64,000 nt of DNA from Dipteris shenzhenensis. Lineage: Eukaryota; Polypodiophyta; Polypodiopsida; Gleicheniales. Every line of letters starts with the position of its first letter. Positions within the stretch are counted from its first letter, which is position 1. The position numbers and the translations under genes were made by a program. The DNA is taken from assembly GCA_047967505.1 (NCBI GenBank), contig CM106541.1. One strand, written 5' to 3'. The notes beneath the pieces were generated by a model that did no database searches, was not told the origin of the DNA, and was given only the letters and a program-made list of their open reading frames with translations. Of the stretch, positions 46,356 to 57,299 are shown piece after piece.

Positions 46356-47249
46356 CACATCGCACATCTCCATTGCATGACCCGCCACATGGTGGCACGA
46401 TCAGTGTGCCTTGTATGCTTTGCTGACATTGATGTGGCCACATACAGATAACTAGGCATGGATGATCTGTATCTTGATCATCGTCAGGCCATTGATCCAT
46501 TTGCCCGCATGGTCTTGACAGAGCACTATAGGGAGGAGGCACAGAGAGCTTTTCTGCAGCAGGAGGGTGCTGATACATCAGTGGTTGCAGCGTGTGTTCC
46601 GCGACGCTTCTCATATGGTGATTTCATGCCAGGTGACGAGGCACGAGTAGAGGAGGCACATCGTATTGAGCGAGAGGCAGAGCTTCAGATATCATTGCAG
46701 CAATGGGTGGAGCAGTAGCTTGGGCGGGGCCGAGACCAACATCTTCTACATGTAGAGACGATTACTCGCGCTAGATTTGAGGCACGAGTATTTGCTGATG
46801 CACGACTTTGGGAGCTGAGGCGCGCATACATAGAGGAGGCGAGGGAGACAAAGATGGCAGCGGTGGCTCGTGCAGCATGCCCTCCTCTTCATCAGGATGA
46901 GGCTAGCCCATCTCATGCAGGAGATGAGACTGGCCCATCTGATCCGGATTTTCCTGAGGGCACACAACAGACGGTTGGGCAGCGGGTCATATAGGAGCCA
47001 CGTCAGAGGATGACTAGAGGATCATATGTGGAGTTATCAGATTCTGATTCAGGATGATTGTTTAGGCTTCACATATATCTTGTTTAGGGATGCACTTCTG
47101 CACGATGATGATGATGATGTACACATTCATTTTGGTACTTTCATGATATTGTTCTTACTTTTATGATGTATGAGCATTTTGGTACTTTCATGATGTTCTT
47201 TTTACTTTGTTTATCTCAGTTTATAGTTTGTTCAAATCTAACACAAACA

Positions 47250-47377
47250 TTTAAAATTAGGAGTATGATTTTGAATTTCAAATATCTCAATTCACACATC
47301 TAATACATAAGGTATTTTAAAAATAATGCCGTGTGAAGTAATTGTAAACATTAAGCATTGAAAAGTGTTCAAGTATA

Positions 47378-47422
<45 letters not shown>

Positions 47423-47662
47423 GTGCTATGAACTTTATCATTTTGAATATCATATTGAATTTCATATATATCAATGCTTCCAATTATTACACTAAACCTA
47501 AGAGCCGTGCAAAGTTTCATCCCCATGTGCATATTTAAAATTAAGAGTATGATTTTGAATTTTAGATATCTCAATTCACACATCTAATACATAAGGTATT
47601 TTAAAAATAATGCCATGTGAAGTAATTGTAAACATTAAGCATTGAAAAGTTGTTCCAGTATA

Positions 47663-47734
<72 letters not shown>

Positions 47735-48000
47735 CTATGAACTTTATCATTTTGAATATCATTGAATTTCGGATATATCAATGCTTGCAATTATTACACT
47801 AAACCTAAGAGCCGTGCGAAGTTTAATCCCCATGTGCGTATTTAAAATTATGAGTATGATTTTGAATTTCAGATATCTCAATTCACACATCTAATACATA
47901 AGGTATTTTAAAAATAATGCCGTGTGAAGTAATTGTAAACATTAAGCATTGAAAAGGTGTTCAAGTATAAGCTCTCTCTCTCTCTCTCGCTATGAACTTT
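47250..48000. repeat. about 300-bp repeat x 3 with long (CT)n tracts
   Basis: Units begin with tttaaaatta(a/g)gagtatga near 47250, 47533 and 47838 and contain a CT run (47380-47419, 47664-47731, 47971-47988). They include cctaagagccgtgcaaagtt and tcatccccatgtgc, which are also in the 185-bp satellite that follows. Confidence 0.85.
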
Positions 48001-48002
48001 AT

Positions 48003-51000
48003 CATACGTCCACGTGCATATGATAAGTCCACGTGCGTATTTGGTTAGTACGTGCACCATTTTTCATGTGTAGTCACTAGTAGGAATGTAAAAATGTATG
48101 CATTATACCTTCCACATGGCACATACCAATTCAATTGGAGACCAAATCTTGCATGGATGTACCTCTAGGGTAGCCTAATAGTCATGCAAAGTTTCCTCCC
48201 CAACAAAAAAGGCCACGTGCGTATTTGATTAGTACATGTGCCATTTTTCATACGTAGTCATAGTAGGGATTGTAAAAATGTACGCATTATACCTTCCATG
48301 TGGCACATACCAAATTAGTTCAAGACCAAATCTTGCATGGATGTACGTCTACGGTAACCTGAGAGCCGTGCAAAGTTTCATCCCCAATAGATAAGTCCAC
48401 GTGCGTATTTGCTTAGTACGTGCACCATTTTTCATGTGTAGTCACTAGTAGGGATTGTAAAAATGTACGCATTATACCTTCCACATGGCACATGCCAAAT
48501 CAGTTGAAGACCAAATCTTGCATGGATGTACGTCTAGGGTAGCCTCAAACCCCTGTGAAGTTTCATCTCCAACAGATAAGTCCACTTGCATATTTGGTTA
48601 GTACGTGCACCATTTTTCATACGTAGTCACTAGTAGGGATTGTAAAAATGTACGCATTATACCTCCCACGTGGCACATACCAAATCAGTTGGAGACCAAA
48701 TCTTGTGTGGATGTACGTCTAGGGTAGCCTAAGAGCCGTGTAGAGTTTCATCCCCAACAGATAAGTGCATGTGCATATTTGGTTAGTACGTGCGCCATTA
48801 TATTTTGCAAAGTCACTAGTAGGGATTGTAAAAATGTATGCATTATACCTTCCACGTGGCACATACCAAATCAATTGGAGACCAAATCTTGTGTGGATGT
48901 ACATCTAGGGTAGCCTAAGAGCCGTGCAGAGTTTCATACCCAATAGATAAGGTCACGTGCATATTTGGTTAGTACGTGCGCCATTTTTCATGCGAAGTCA
49001 CTAGTAGGGATTGTGAAAATGTATGCATTATACCTTCCACATGGCACATACCAAATAAGTTCGAGACCAAATCTTGCGTGGATGTAGGTCTAGGGTAGCC
49101 TAAGAGCTGCACAGAGTTTCATCCCCAACAGATAAGTCCACATGCGTATTTGGTTAGTACGTGCGCCATTTTTCATACGTAGTCACTAGTAGGGATTGCT
49201 TGCAAAAATGTACGCATTATGCCTTCCACGTGGCACATACCAAATCAGTTGGAGACCAAATCTTGCACGGATGTAGGTCTAGGGTAGCCTAAGAGCTGTG
49301 TGAAGTTTCATCCCCAACAGATAAGTCCACGTGCATATTTGGTTAGTACGTGCGCCATATTTCATACGTAGTCACTAGTAGGGATTGTAAAAATGTACAC
49401 ATTCTACCTTCCACGTGGCACATACCAAATCAGTTGGAGACCAAATCTTGCGTGGATGTACGTCTAGGGTAGCCTAAGAGCTGTGCGGAGTTTCATCCCC
49501 AACAGATAAGTCCATGTGCGTATTTAGTTAGTACGTGCACCATTTTTCATGCGTACTCACTAGTAGGAATGTAAAAATGTACGCTTCCTACCTTCCACGT
49601 GGCACATACCAAATCAGTTGGAGACCAAATCTTGCATGGATCTAGGTCTAGGGTAGCCTAAGAGCCGTGCGAAGTTTCATCCCCAACAGATAAGTCCACG
49701 TGCATATTTGGTTAGTACGTAAGCCATTTTTCATGCATATTCACTAGTAGGGATTGTAAAAATCTATGCATTATACCTTCCATGTGGCACATACCAAATC
49801 AGTTGGAGACCAAATCTTGTGTGGATGTACGTCTAGGGTAGCCTAAGAGCCGTGCAAAGTTTCATTCCTAACAGATCAGTCCACGTGCATATTTGGTTAG
49901 TACGTGCGCTACTTTTCATGCGTAGTCACTAGTAGGGATTGTAAAAATGTACGCATTATACCTTCCACGTGGCACATACCAAATCAATTGGAGACCAAAT
50001 CTTGTGTGGATGTACGTCTAGAGTAGACTAAGAGCCATGCAAAGTTTCATCCCCAACGAATAAGTCCACGTGCGTATTTGGTTAGTACGTGTGCCATTTT
50101 TCATGCATAGTCACTAGTAGGAATGTAAAAATGTACGCATTATACCTTCCATGTGGCACATACCAAATCAGTTGGAGACCAAATCTTGCATGTATCTAGG
50201 TCTAGGGTAGCCTAAGAGCCATGTGAAGTATCATCCCCAATAGATAAGTCCACGTGCATATTTGGTTAGTACGTGCGCCATTTTTCATACGTAGTCACTA
50301 GTAGGGATTGTAAAAATATACGCATTATACCTTCCACGTGGCACATACCAAATGAGTTGGAGACCAAATCTTGCATGGATGTACCTCTAGGGTAGCCTAA
50401 GAGCTGTGCAAAGTTTCATCCCCAACAGATAAGTCCACTTGCATATTTGGTTAGTACATGCGCCATTTTTCATGCATAGTCACTAGTAGGGATTGTAAAG
50501 ATGTACGCATTATGAGCGCATTATACCTTCCATGTGGCACATACCAAATCAGTTGGAGACCAAATCTTGCATGGATGTACGTCTAGGGTAGCCTAAAAGC
50601 CGTGCGAAGTTTCATCCCCAACAGATAAGTCCACGTGCGTATTTGGTTAGTACGTGCACCATTTTTCAAACGTAGTCACTAGTAGGGATTGTAAAAATGT
50701 ACGCATTATACCTTCCACATGGCACATACCAAATCAGTTGAAGACCAAATCTTGCATGGATGTATGTCTAGGGTAGCCTAAGAGCCGTGCAGAGTTTCAT
50801 CCCCAACAAATAAGTCCACATGCGTATTTGGTTAGTATGCGTGCCATTATATTTTGCATAGTCACTAGTAGGGATTGTAAAAATGTACGCATTATACCTT
50901 CCACGTGGCACATACCAAATCAATTGGAGACCAAATCTTGCATGGATGTATGTCTAGGGTAGAATAAGAGCTGTGCAGAGTTTCATCCCCAACAGATAAG

Positions 51001-53537
51001 TCCACGTGCATATTTGATTAGTACGTGCTCCATTTTTCATGTGTAGTCACTAGTAGGGATTGTAAAAATTTACGCATTATACCTTCCACGTGGCACATAC
51101 CAAATCAGTTGGAGACCAAATCTTACATGGATGTAGGTCTAGGGTAGCCTAAGAGCTGTTCAGAGTTTCATCCCCAACAGATAAGTCCACATGCATATTT
51201 GGTTAGTACGTGTGCCATTTTTCATACCTAGTCACTAGTAGGGAGTGCTTGCAAAAATGTATGCATTATATCTTCAATGTGGCACATACCAAATCAGTTG
51301 AAGACCAAATCTTGCATGGATGTAGGTCTAGGGTAGACTAAGAGCCGTGCAAAGTTTCATCCCCAATAGATAAGTCCACGCACATATTTGGTTAGTACGT
51401 GCGTCATTTTTCATACGTAGTCACTAGTAGGGATTGTAAAAATGTACGCATTCTACCTTTCACGTGGCACATGCCAAATCAGTTGGAGACCAAATCTTGC
51501 ATGGATGTACATCTAAGGTAGCCTAAGAGCTGTGCAGAGTTTCATCCCCAACAGATAAGTCCACATGCATATTTGGTTAGTACGTGCGCCATTTTTCATG
51601 TGCAGTCACTAGTAGGAATGTAAAAATGTACGCTTCCTACCTTCCACGTGGCACATACCAAATCAGTTGGAGACCAAATTGTGCATGGATCTAGGTCTAG
51701 GGTAGCCTATGACCCGTGCGAAGTTTCATCCCCAACAGATAAGTCCATGTGCATATTTGGTTAGTATGTACGCCATTTTTCATGCGTACTCACTTGTAGG
51801 GATTGTAAAAATGTACGCATTATACCTTCCATGTGGCACATACCAAATCAGTTGGAGACCAGATCTTGCATGGATGTACGTTTAGGGTAGCCTAAGAGCT
51901 GTGCAAAGTTCATCCCCAACAGATAAGTCCACGTGCATATTTGGTTAGTAGGTGCGCTATTTTTCATGCGTAGTCAGTAGTAGGGATTGTAAACATGTAC
52001 GCATTATACCTTCCACATGGCACATACCAAGTCAGTTGGAGACGAAATCTTGCATGGATGTACGTCTAGGGTATCCTAAGAGCTGTGTAGAGTTTCATCC
52101 CCAACAGATAAGTCCACATGTGTATTTGGTTAGTACGTGCGCCATTTTTCATGCGTAGTCACTAGTAGAAATGTAAAAATGTACGCATTATACCTTCCAC
52201 GTGGCACATACCAAATCAGTTGGAGACCAAATCTTGCATGGATCTAGGTCTATGGTAGCCTAAGAGCTGTGCGAAGTTTCATCCCCAACAGATAAGTCCA
52301 CCTGCTTATTTTGTTAGTACGTGCGTCATTTTTCATACGTAGTCACTAGTAAGGATTGTAAAAATATACGCATTATACCTTCCACGTGGCACATACCAAA
52401 TGAGTTGGAGACCAAATCTTGCATGGATGTACGTCTAGGGTAGCCTAAGAGCTGTGCAAAGTTTCATCCCCAACAGATAAGTCCACGTGCATATTTGGTT
52501 AGTATGTGCACCATTTTTCATGCGTAGTCACTAGTAGGGATTGTAAAAATGTATGCATTTCACCTTCCACGTGGCACATACCAAATCAGTTAGAGACCAA
52601 AACTTGTGTGGATGTACATCTAGGGTAGCCTAAGAGCCATGCAAAGTTTCATCCCCAACAGATAAGTCCACATGCATATTTGGTTAGTACGTACGCCATT
52701 TTTCATGCGTAGTCACTAGTAGGGATTGTAAAAATGTACGCATTATACCTTCCATGTGGCACATACCAAATCAATTGGAGACCAAATCTTGCATAGATGT
52801 AGGTCTAGGGTAGCCTAAGAGTCATGCGAAGTTTCATCCCCAACAGATAAGTCCACGTGCATATTTGGTTAGTACGTGCGCCATTTTTCATACGTAGTCA
52901 CTAGTAGGGATTGTATAAATGTACGCATTATACCTTCCACGTGGCACATACCAAATCAGTTGGAGACCAAATCTTGCGTGGATGTACGTCTAGGGTAGCC
53001 TAAGAGCTATGCAAAGTTTCATCCCCAATAGATAACTCCACGTGCATATTTGGTTAGTACGTATGCCATTTTTCATGCATAGTCACTAGTAGGGATTGTA
53101 AAAATATACGCAATATACCTTCCTCGTGGCACATACCAAATCAGTTGGAGATCAAATCTTGCATGGATGTAGGTCTAGGGTAGCCTAAGAGCTGTGCAGA
53201 GTTTCATCCCAACAGATAAGTCCACGTGCATATTTGGTTAGTACGTGCACCATTTTTCATGCGTAGTCACTAGTAGGGATTGTAAAAATGTATGCATTAT
53301 ACCTTCCACGTGGCACATACCAAATCTTGCGTGGATGTACGTCTAAGGTAGCCTAAGAGCCGTGTGAAGTTTCATCCCCAACAGATAAGTCCACGTGCGT
53401 ATTTGGTTAGTACGTGCGCCTTTTTTCATGCATAGTCACCAGTAGGGATTGTAAAAATGTATGCATTATACTCCACCTGGCAGAGTTTCATTCCCAACAG
53501 ATAAGTCCTCATGCGTATTTGGTTAGTACATGCACGA
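48003..53537. repeat. 185-bp satellite array, about 30 copies
   Basis: Head-to-tail unit: ccacgtgcgtatttggttag, tacgtgcgccatttttcat, cgtagtcactagtagggatt, gtaaaaatgtacgcattata, ccttccacgtggcacatacc, aaatcagttggagaccaaat, cttgcgtggatgtacgtcta, gggtagcctaagagccgtgc, gaagtttcatccccaacaga, taagt. Most steps are 184-186 bp, some 189-190. Copies differ mainly at CpG sites (CG to TG or CA). The last copies (53290-53537) are shortened. No ORF is conserved across units. Confidence 0.97.
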
Positions 53538-53869
53538 GTTTTCTTAGCCACATTTTAAAAATGTCCTAAAGCACAAAACACAATTACAATATTACTACTA
53601 ATAAATAATTTTTTGTTTTACAGAAACAACAAATCCCATTGAGAAGACAACGGACATCATGTATAAAATAGAATCTAATACAATGATGTGTATGAAAGTG
53701 TATAAAACCATCATAGTGAAATACAAAATATGAGTCCATGAAAATTACAATGGTACGATCACATAGTGAGCCTATACATATCGAATACAAAAATATGTAA
53801 TCAACTAGTGATACCCAAAAAAAATCTATCTGATCAACTGATGATCCCAAAACTATGATATGTAATGTG
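53538..53869. other. spacer between satellite and beta gene 2
   Basis: Non-repetitive AT-rich DNA downstream of the minus-strand gene; presumably its 3' UTR or terminator. Confidence 0.4.
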
Positions 53870-56766
53870 CTACTCCTCAGGATCGGCTCTCATGCCAATA
53901 GTTGCAAGTATGCTCTCATGATCCTCCACTACAAGGTACCATCGTGGAGTGGACGTCGCCTTGCGAGTGCGAACACGACTCAAGGTAATCTTGATCGCAA
54001 CAACAAGATGAGAATACATGTATGCCTCCTGATCCGCCATGTATTCTTGGAACTCAATATAGCGACCATGCCTTTGTATCTGCTGAAAATAGTGGCCACC
54101 TATGATCATGCTATGAGCATTGAAGTGCATCCCATGCCCATCCACTGTATCCTCATTCAGCACACTCTTCACCATAGAGCATCGCAACAAGTAATAATCC
54201 ACACCCTCCTCATTGCCCTCCGAAGCAATGACCGCAAAGATATCACCAATACACAAAATATTTGTAAGCTGGTCATAATCTCGAGGAACTGAATCCCGCA
54301 TCCTGATCATCATGTACCTCCTCCCAAGGCTGGAAGGGAGAAAGCACTTGCCGTGCCCATGGATCGGCCCATGGTATCATGGAGCACCCTCCCCAATCAT
54401 CATCAATGCATGCGGAGCAAAAACATGCAAACTGTCGACAAAAGATCGCGGGGTGAGACTCACCTATGCTCCTGATGGAATGGAAATCAAGAGTGCTAGA
54501 CATTGAATGACAATCAAAAGGCCTAGACCGATCAAGTCCACCAAAAATACCGACTCACCACCCTATCGTCACATGACTGAAAGGAGGACATAGCACTAGT
54601 GGATAAGTGCTGGCTATACCACCGCACCACATCATGTGCATCCTTGAAGTGATCAGCACTGTGACGCAACTAGTATCGATGCAAAGCATGCTTCACACAA
54701 GCACCTGCACCATCGTGCTCTCCCTTACCATGCCCTGTCTTGAAGTAGCTCCATGTGATCGGAATGCCTATCTCACGGTGCCATCTGCAGAACCAATAAA
54801 ACTGTCTAGGAGATTTGAACTGACCATCACAGCCATCTGACCAGATCTAGTGCCGCTGCCATGTGACACCATGATCCCTCAAGAAACTATCATACAAAGT
54901 GAAGCAATGCTGCACAAAATGGGCATCATGCGATCGATCATCACTAATGTAGAAGTGATACTCTCGCACAATGACGCGTGAGTCCATGGTGCTATCAATG
55001 CCATCCACATGAGCCTGTGCATGACGATAGCTAATGTGCACAAATATAGCAACCTGCAATATGGCATTGAAAAAAAATATGACTATTGAAATAATTCAAT
55101 ATAATGAGGCCATAAAAAAACCAATAACTCAATCACACGTCACCTGTTCCGAGAAATAATACTCCGATTCGATCTCATGTTGTGGTGCAAAGGTATAATT
55201 CTCTGCAAAGTCCACCACTGAGACAACCACACCTATAGGAAATGTCCTCAAACATGCACGGAACTGATGATCCTCCCACTTCGTAGTGTGCAAGTGGCAT
55301 ATGTAGCGGTACAGCTTCCCTCGAAAACTATCAATGAATACAACACGTGGTGTCTCCTTCCCCACATGCTGCAACCTCCTCGATTGTGCACCACCATCTA
55401 AAGTCAGGGTACTGTACTCATACTACTGCCAATGAACAATCTACACATCACAAGTATCTAGTGCAACTCGTGGCACTCTAGCAAAGTCACCACACAAAGT
55501 ACACCTGCCTTCCACACAATCAAGGGAGTGGAATAAAGCATCGCCATCTCGTGTACACAATATGGAATGAATGAAGTCGTGAGGGCTAGTAGGAACCACT
55601 CCACTATGACCATCAAGGGAACGGAATACGTCATACATCAATCCAAAATCCACATGGTAGCGACAACAGCATGTGTCATGCTCCTGAGAGCATCGCACAA
55701 ACCATGGCCTACATTGCTCAAATGACCTCTGCCCAATCCTGAACTCTGGGTGTGCCTCTACAAACTGAGTGTACAACTCAGTCTGGGTACACTCCAAAAA
55801 ACATGCACCATGCTCAATGTACACACCACATGACACCCTCTTCCACAATGCCTTCTTGAACACCGGGGATGCTCTGCAATGCTCCTCCCAAAACTGTTGT
55901 ATGAAGGACCTAGTGGAATCATCCAACAATCGATCGTTGTGAGGTGCACGACCACTCGAAGCCCAAAGAGCATCAGCCTCACTATCCTCTAGACTCTGCC
56001 TCCTAATCATGCCTGCTCACAATGTGCGCAGTGCAATCTAAAGAAGACGTGAAGCGGTACGCACATGGCCTATCATATGAGGTCTACTAATGGCAGCCAC
56101 AATAGCACGACGTGCTACCAAGGTATCACTGGAGTTCCTATGCTTAATAGAAGCATAGGAACGTCGAACACTGCTAAGGACCTCACTACATACAACCCTA
56201 TCTCTATGTGCACCAAGACCAGCAAGCCTCCTACACTCTACCAAGTCAAGGTGATCAATCAGGGACATAAGAAGAGCAGATTGTGAAGTTGGCATGAGGT
56301 CACTAAAAAAAGACTGCACGGTCTTGCTAGTACGACGAGAGATAGTGGACTTCGGCAAGTCATGTCCTGAAGCAACACTGCTGCTGCAAGGTGGGGCAAG
56401 GGGATCAATGGGAGATGGTAGGGTGGAGGGGGGAAGGGAGGTGCCAAGGGGAAGGGGGGGAGGGGGAGGGGGAGGGGGACAGGGGAGGGTGGAGGGGGAA
56501 GAGGTAGAGGTGGAGGGCAAAATGTAGGTGGCTAGGGGAAGGGCAAAGGTAGGAGGTAGGGGAGCGGATGAGGATGTGGAGGGGGGGACAATGGAGGTGG
56601 AGGTGGGATGTAGAGGTGGAGGTGGATCAGTGGTGGTAGCACGAGCTCTAGCTCTAGAGGCTCTCTTGCACTCACATGCCTTCCGCTTGCGCTCCTCGTC
56701 AATGAGATTTGGGGGGGGGTTCCTACATCTTTCACGTCTACTAGCTCTATGGCTTTGAGAACCCAT
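53870..56766 (-). pseudogene. beta-element gene 2: transposase-like protein (DFAENY/SDGC/HGKG motifs)
   Basis: Starts at ATG 56766 (GSQSHRASRRERCRNPPP), about 245 bp inside palindrome array 3. Order: basic N-terminus; Pro/Ser-rich linker (56640-56380); helical region; CTQTELYTQFVEAHPEFRIG and QRSFEQCRPWFVR; zinc-type clusters DTCCCRYHVDF and CVEGRCTLCG; VVVSVVDFAENYTFAPQHEI (about 55220-55165); a 90-bp phase-0 intron; VAIFVHISYRH; WSDGCDGQFKSPRQFYWF; TGHGKGEHDGAGACVKH (about 54730); FACFCSACIDDDWGGC; a C-terminal domain (TNILCIGDIFAVIASEGNEE, GVDYYLLRC, MYSHLVVAIKITL) ending TAG at 53870. Asp of DFAENY, Asp of SDGC and an acidic residue of GEHDG sit where a DDE nuclease has its catalytic residues (inference). 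Stops at 56038, 56017, 55441, 55423, 54847 and 54670 (five TAG, one TGA) and frame changes near 54500 and 54300 inactivate it. Confidence 0.65.
55054..55143 (-). other. intron in beta gene 2
   Basis: Minus strand GTGACG...ATTGCAG, 90 bp, phase 0; splicing joins EYYFSEQ to VAIFVHISYRH. The related alpha sequence near 26770 reads through the equivalent place (YYNK-stop-ISILVHITYN) without this spacer, supporting the intron. Confidence 0.75.
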
Positions 56767-57010
56767 TCTCAATGAAAGTAGGATGGAAGGTGTGACAAAG
56801 TGATGGGGAGGCAATAATGGCTAAGAATGGGTGAAATGAACCAAAACATGGTGTCTTATAGAGAGCCTCAACTCATCCACTAGATTGCTCTTACTCATCC
56901 ACTAGATTGCTCGTGATTATTATTGGTGGAGAAGGTGCTAAGATTGAAAATAATTGGCTACTAAATTACGTTGGATTTTGTTTTGAAACTAATTTTTGTG
57001 GTTACTCCAA

Positions 57011-57284
57011 ATACCTTGATCGTGGTCATAAACCTCGATCGAGGTATTCTTTGCTTCAGTCAAAAACCTCGATCGAGGTATTCTATGCACACCGTGGTCA
57101 TATACCTCGAGAGGTATTCTATGCCTCATGCACACCGTGGTCATATACCTCAATCGAGGTATTCTATGCCTCAGTCATAAACCTCGATCGAGGTATTCTA
57201 TGCCTCACGCACATCGCGGTCATAAACCTCGATCGAGGTATTCTTACCTCACGCACATCATGGTCATAAACCTCGATCGAGGTA
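57011..57284. repeat. palindrome array 3 (TACCTCGATCGAGGTA, 8 copies)
   Basis: Copies near 57011 (diverged), 57031, 57065, 57103 (2-bp loss: CTCGAGAGG), 57145, 57180, 57225 and 57269, mostly AACCTCGATCGAGGTA. They sit in 34-45-bp units that share ttctatgcctca and cacatcgcggtcata. It lies upstream of the minus-strand gene at 56766 and mirrors array 2 at the other end of the 14.7-kb segment. Confidence 0.92.
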
Positions 57285-57299
57285 TTCTATGCCTCATGC

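Larger units (their letters stand above)
42901..47057 (+). pseudogene. beta-element gene 1: coiled-coil/RING-type protein
   Basis: Three exons fit: 42901-42978 (26 codons, MELRERRTRT..., donor CCAG/GTAAGG), 45145-45934 (acceptor ATGCAG) and 46036-47057; both introns are phase 0. Exon 2 is helical (AILRAEMRTLQDARAPPHLV, DTFQAQAEAEIEAEI) and contains a frame break near 45610-45740, followed by a Pro-rich stretch and WIVELEALLAESRDE. Exon 3 continues the coil (HLLHQDMESRVRLLEVDLEE), then a RING-type site: CVLCHEDFDTIGW, a Cys-Asp-His-x3-His-x2-Cys group, and CLVC. An 11-bp duplication (46334-46355) breaks the frame inside the RING. Later parts: LYLDHRQAIDPFARMVLTEH, IEREAELQISLQQWVEQ, ending SYVELSDSDSG and TGA. 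In-frame stops at 46099, 46449, 46716 and 46992 all fit C-to-T in Gln codons. Convergent with the gene at 53870-56766. Confidence 0.65.

Noticed and set aside
47292-47583. ORFs encoding Arg-Glu repeats
   Set aside because: They are translations of the (CT)n microsatellite.
51952-52158. ORFs within the 185-bp satellite (also minus strand 48719-48904)
   Set aside because: They are not kept from unit to unit.
56294-56758. Gly/Arg-rich plus-strand ORFs
   Set aside because: They are shadows of the Pro-rich linker of the minus-strand beta gene.
42901-56766. TAG/TGA as sense codons, or U-to-C RNA editing as in fern and hornwort organelles
   Set aside because: The genes also carry frameshifts and an 11-bp duplication, the editing system is organellar, and intact host genes in the window need no such rule. 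Methylation decay is simpler.
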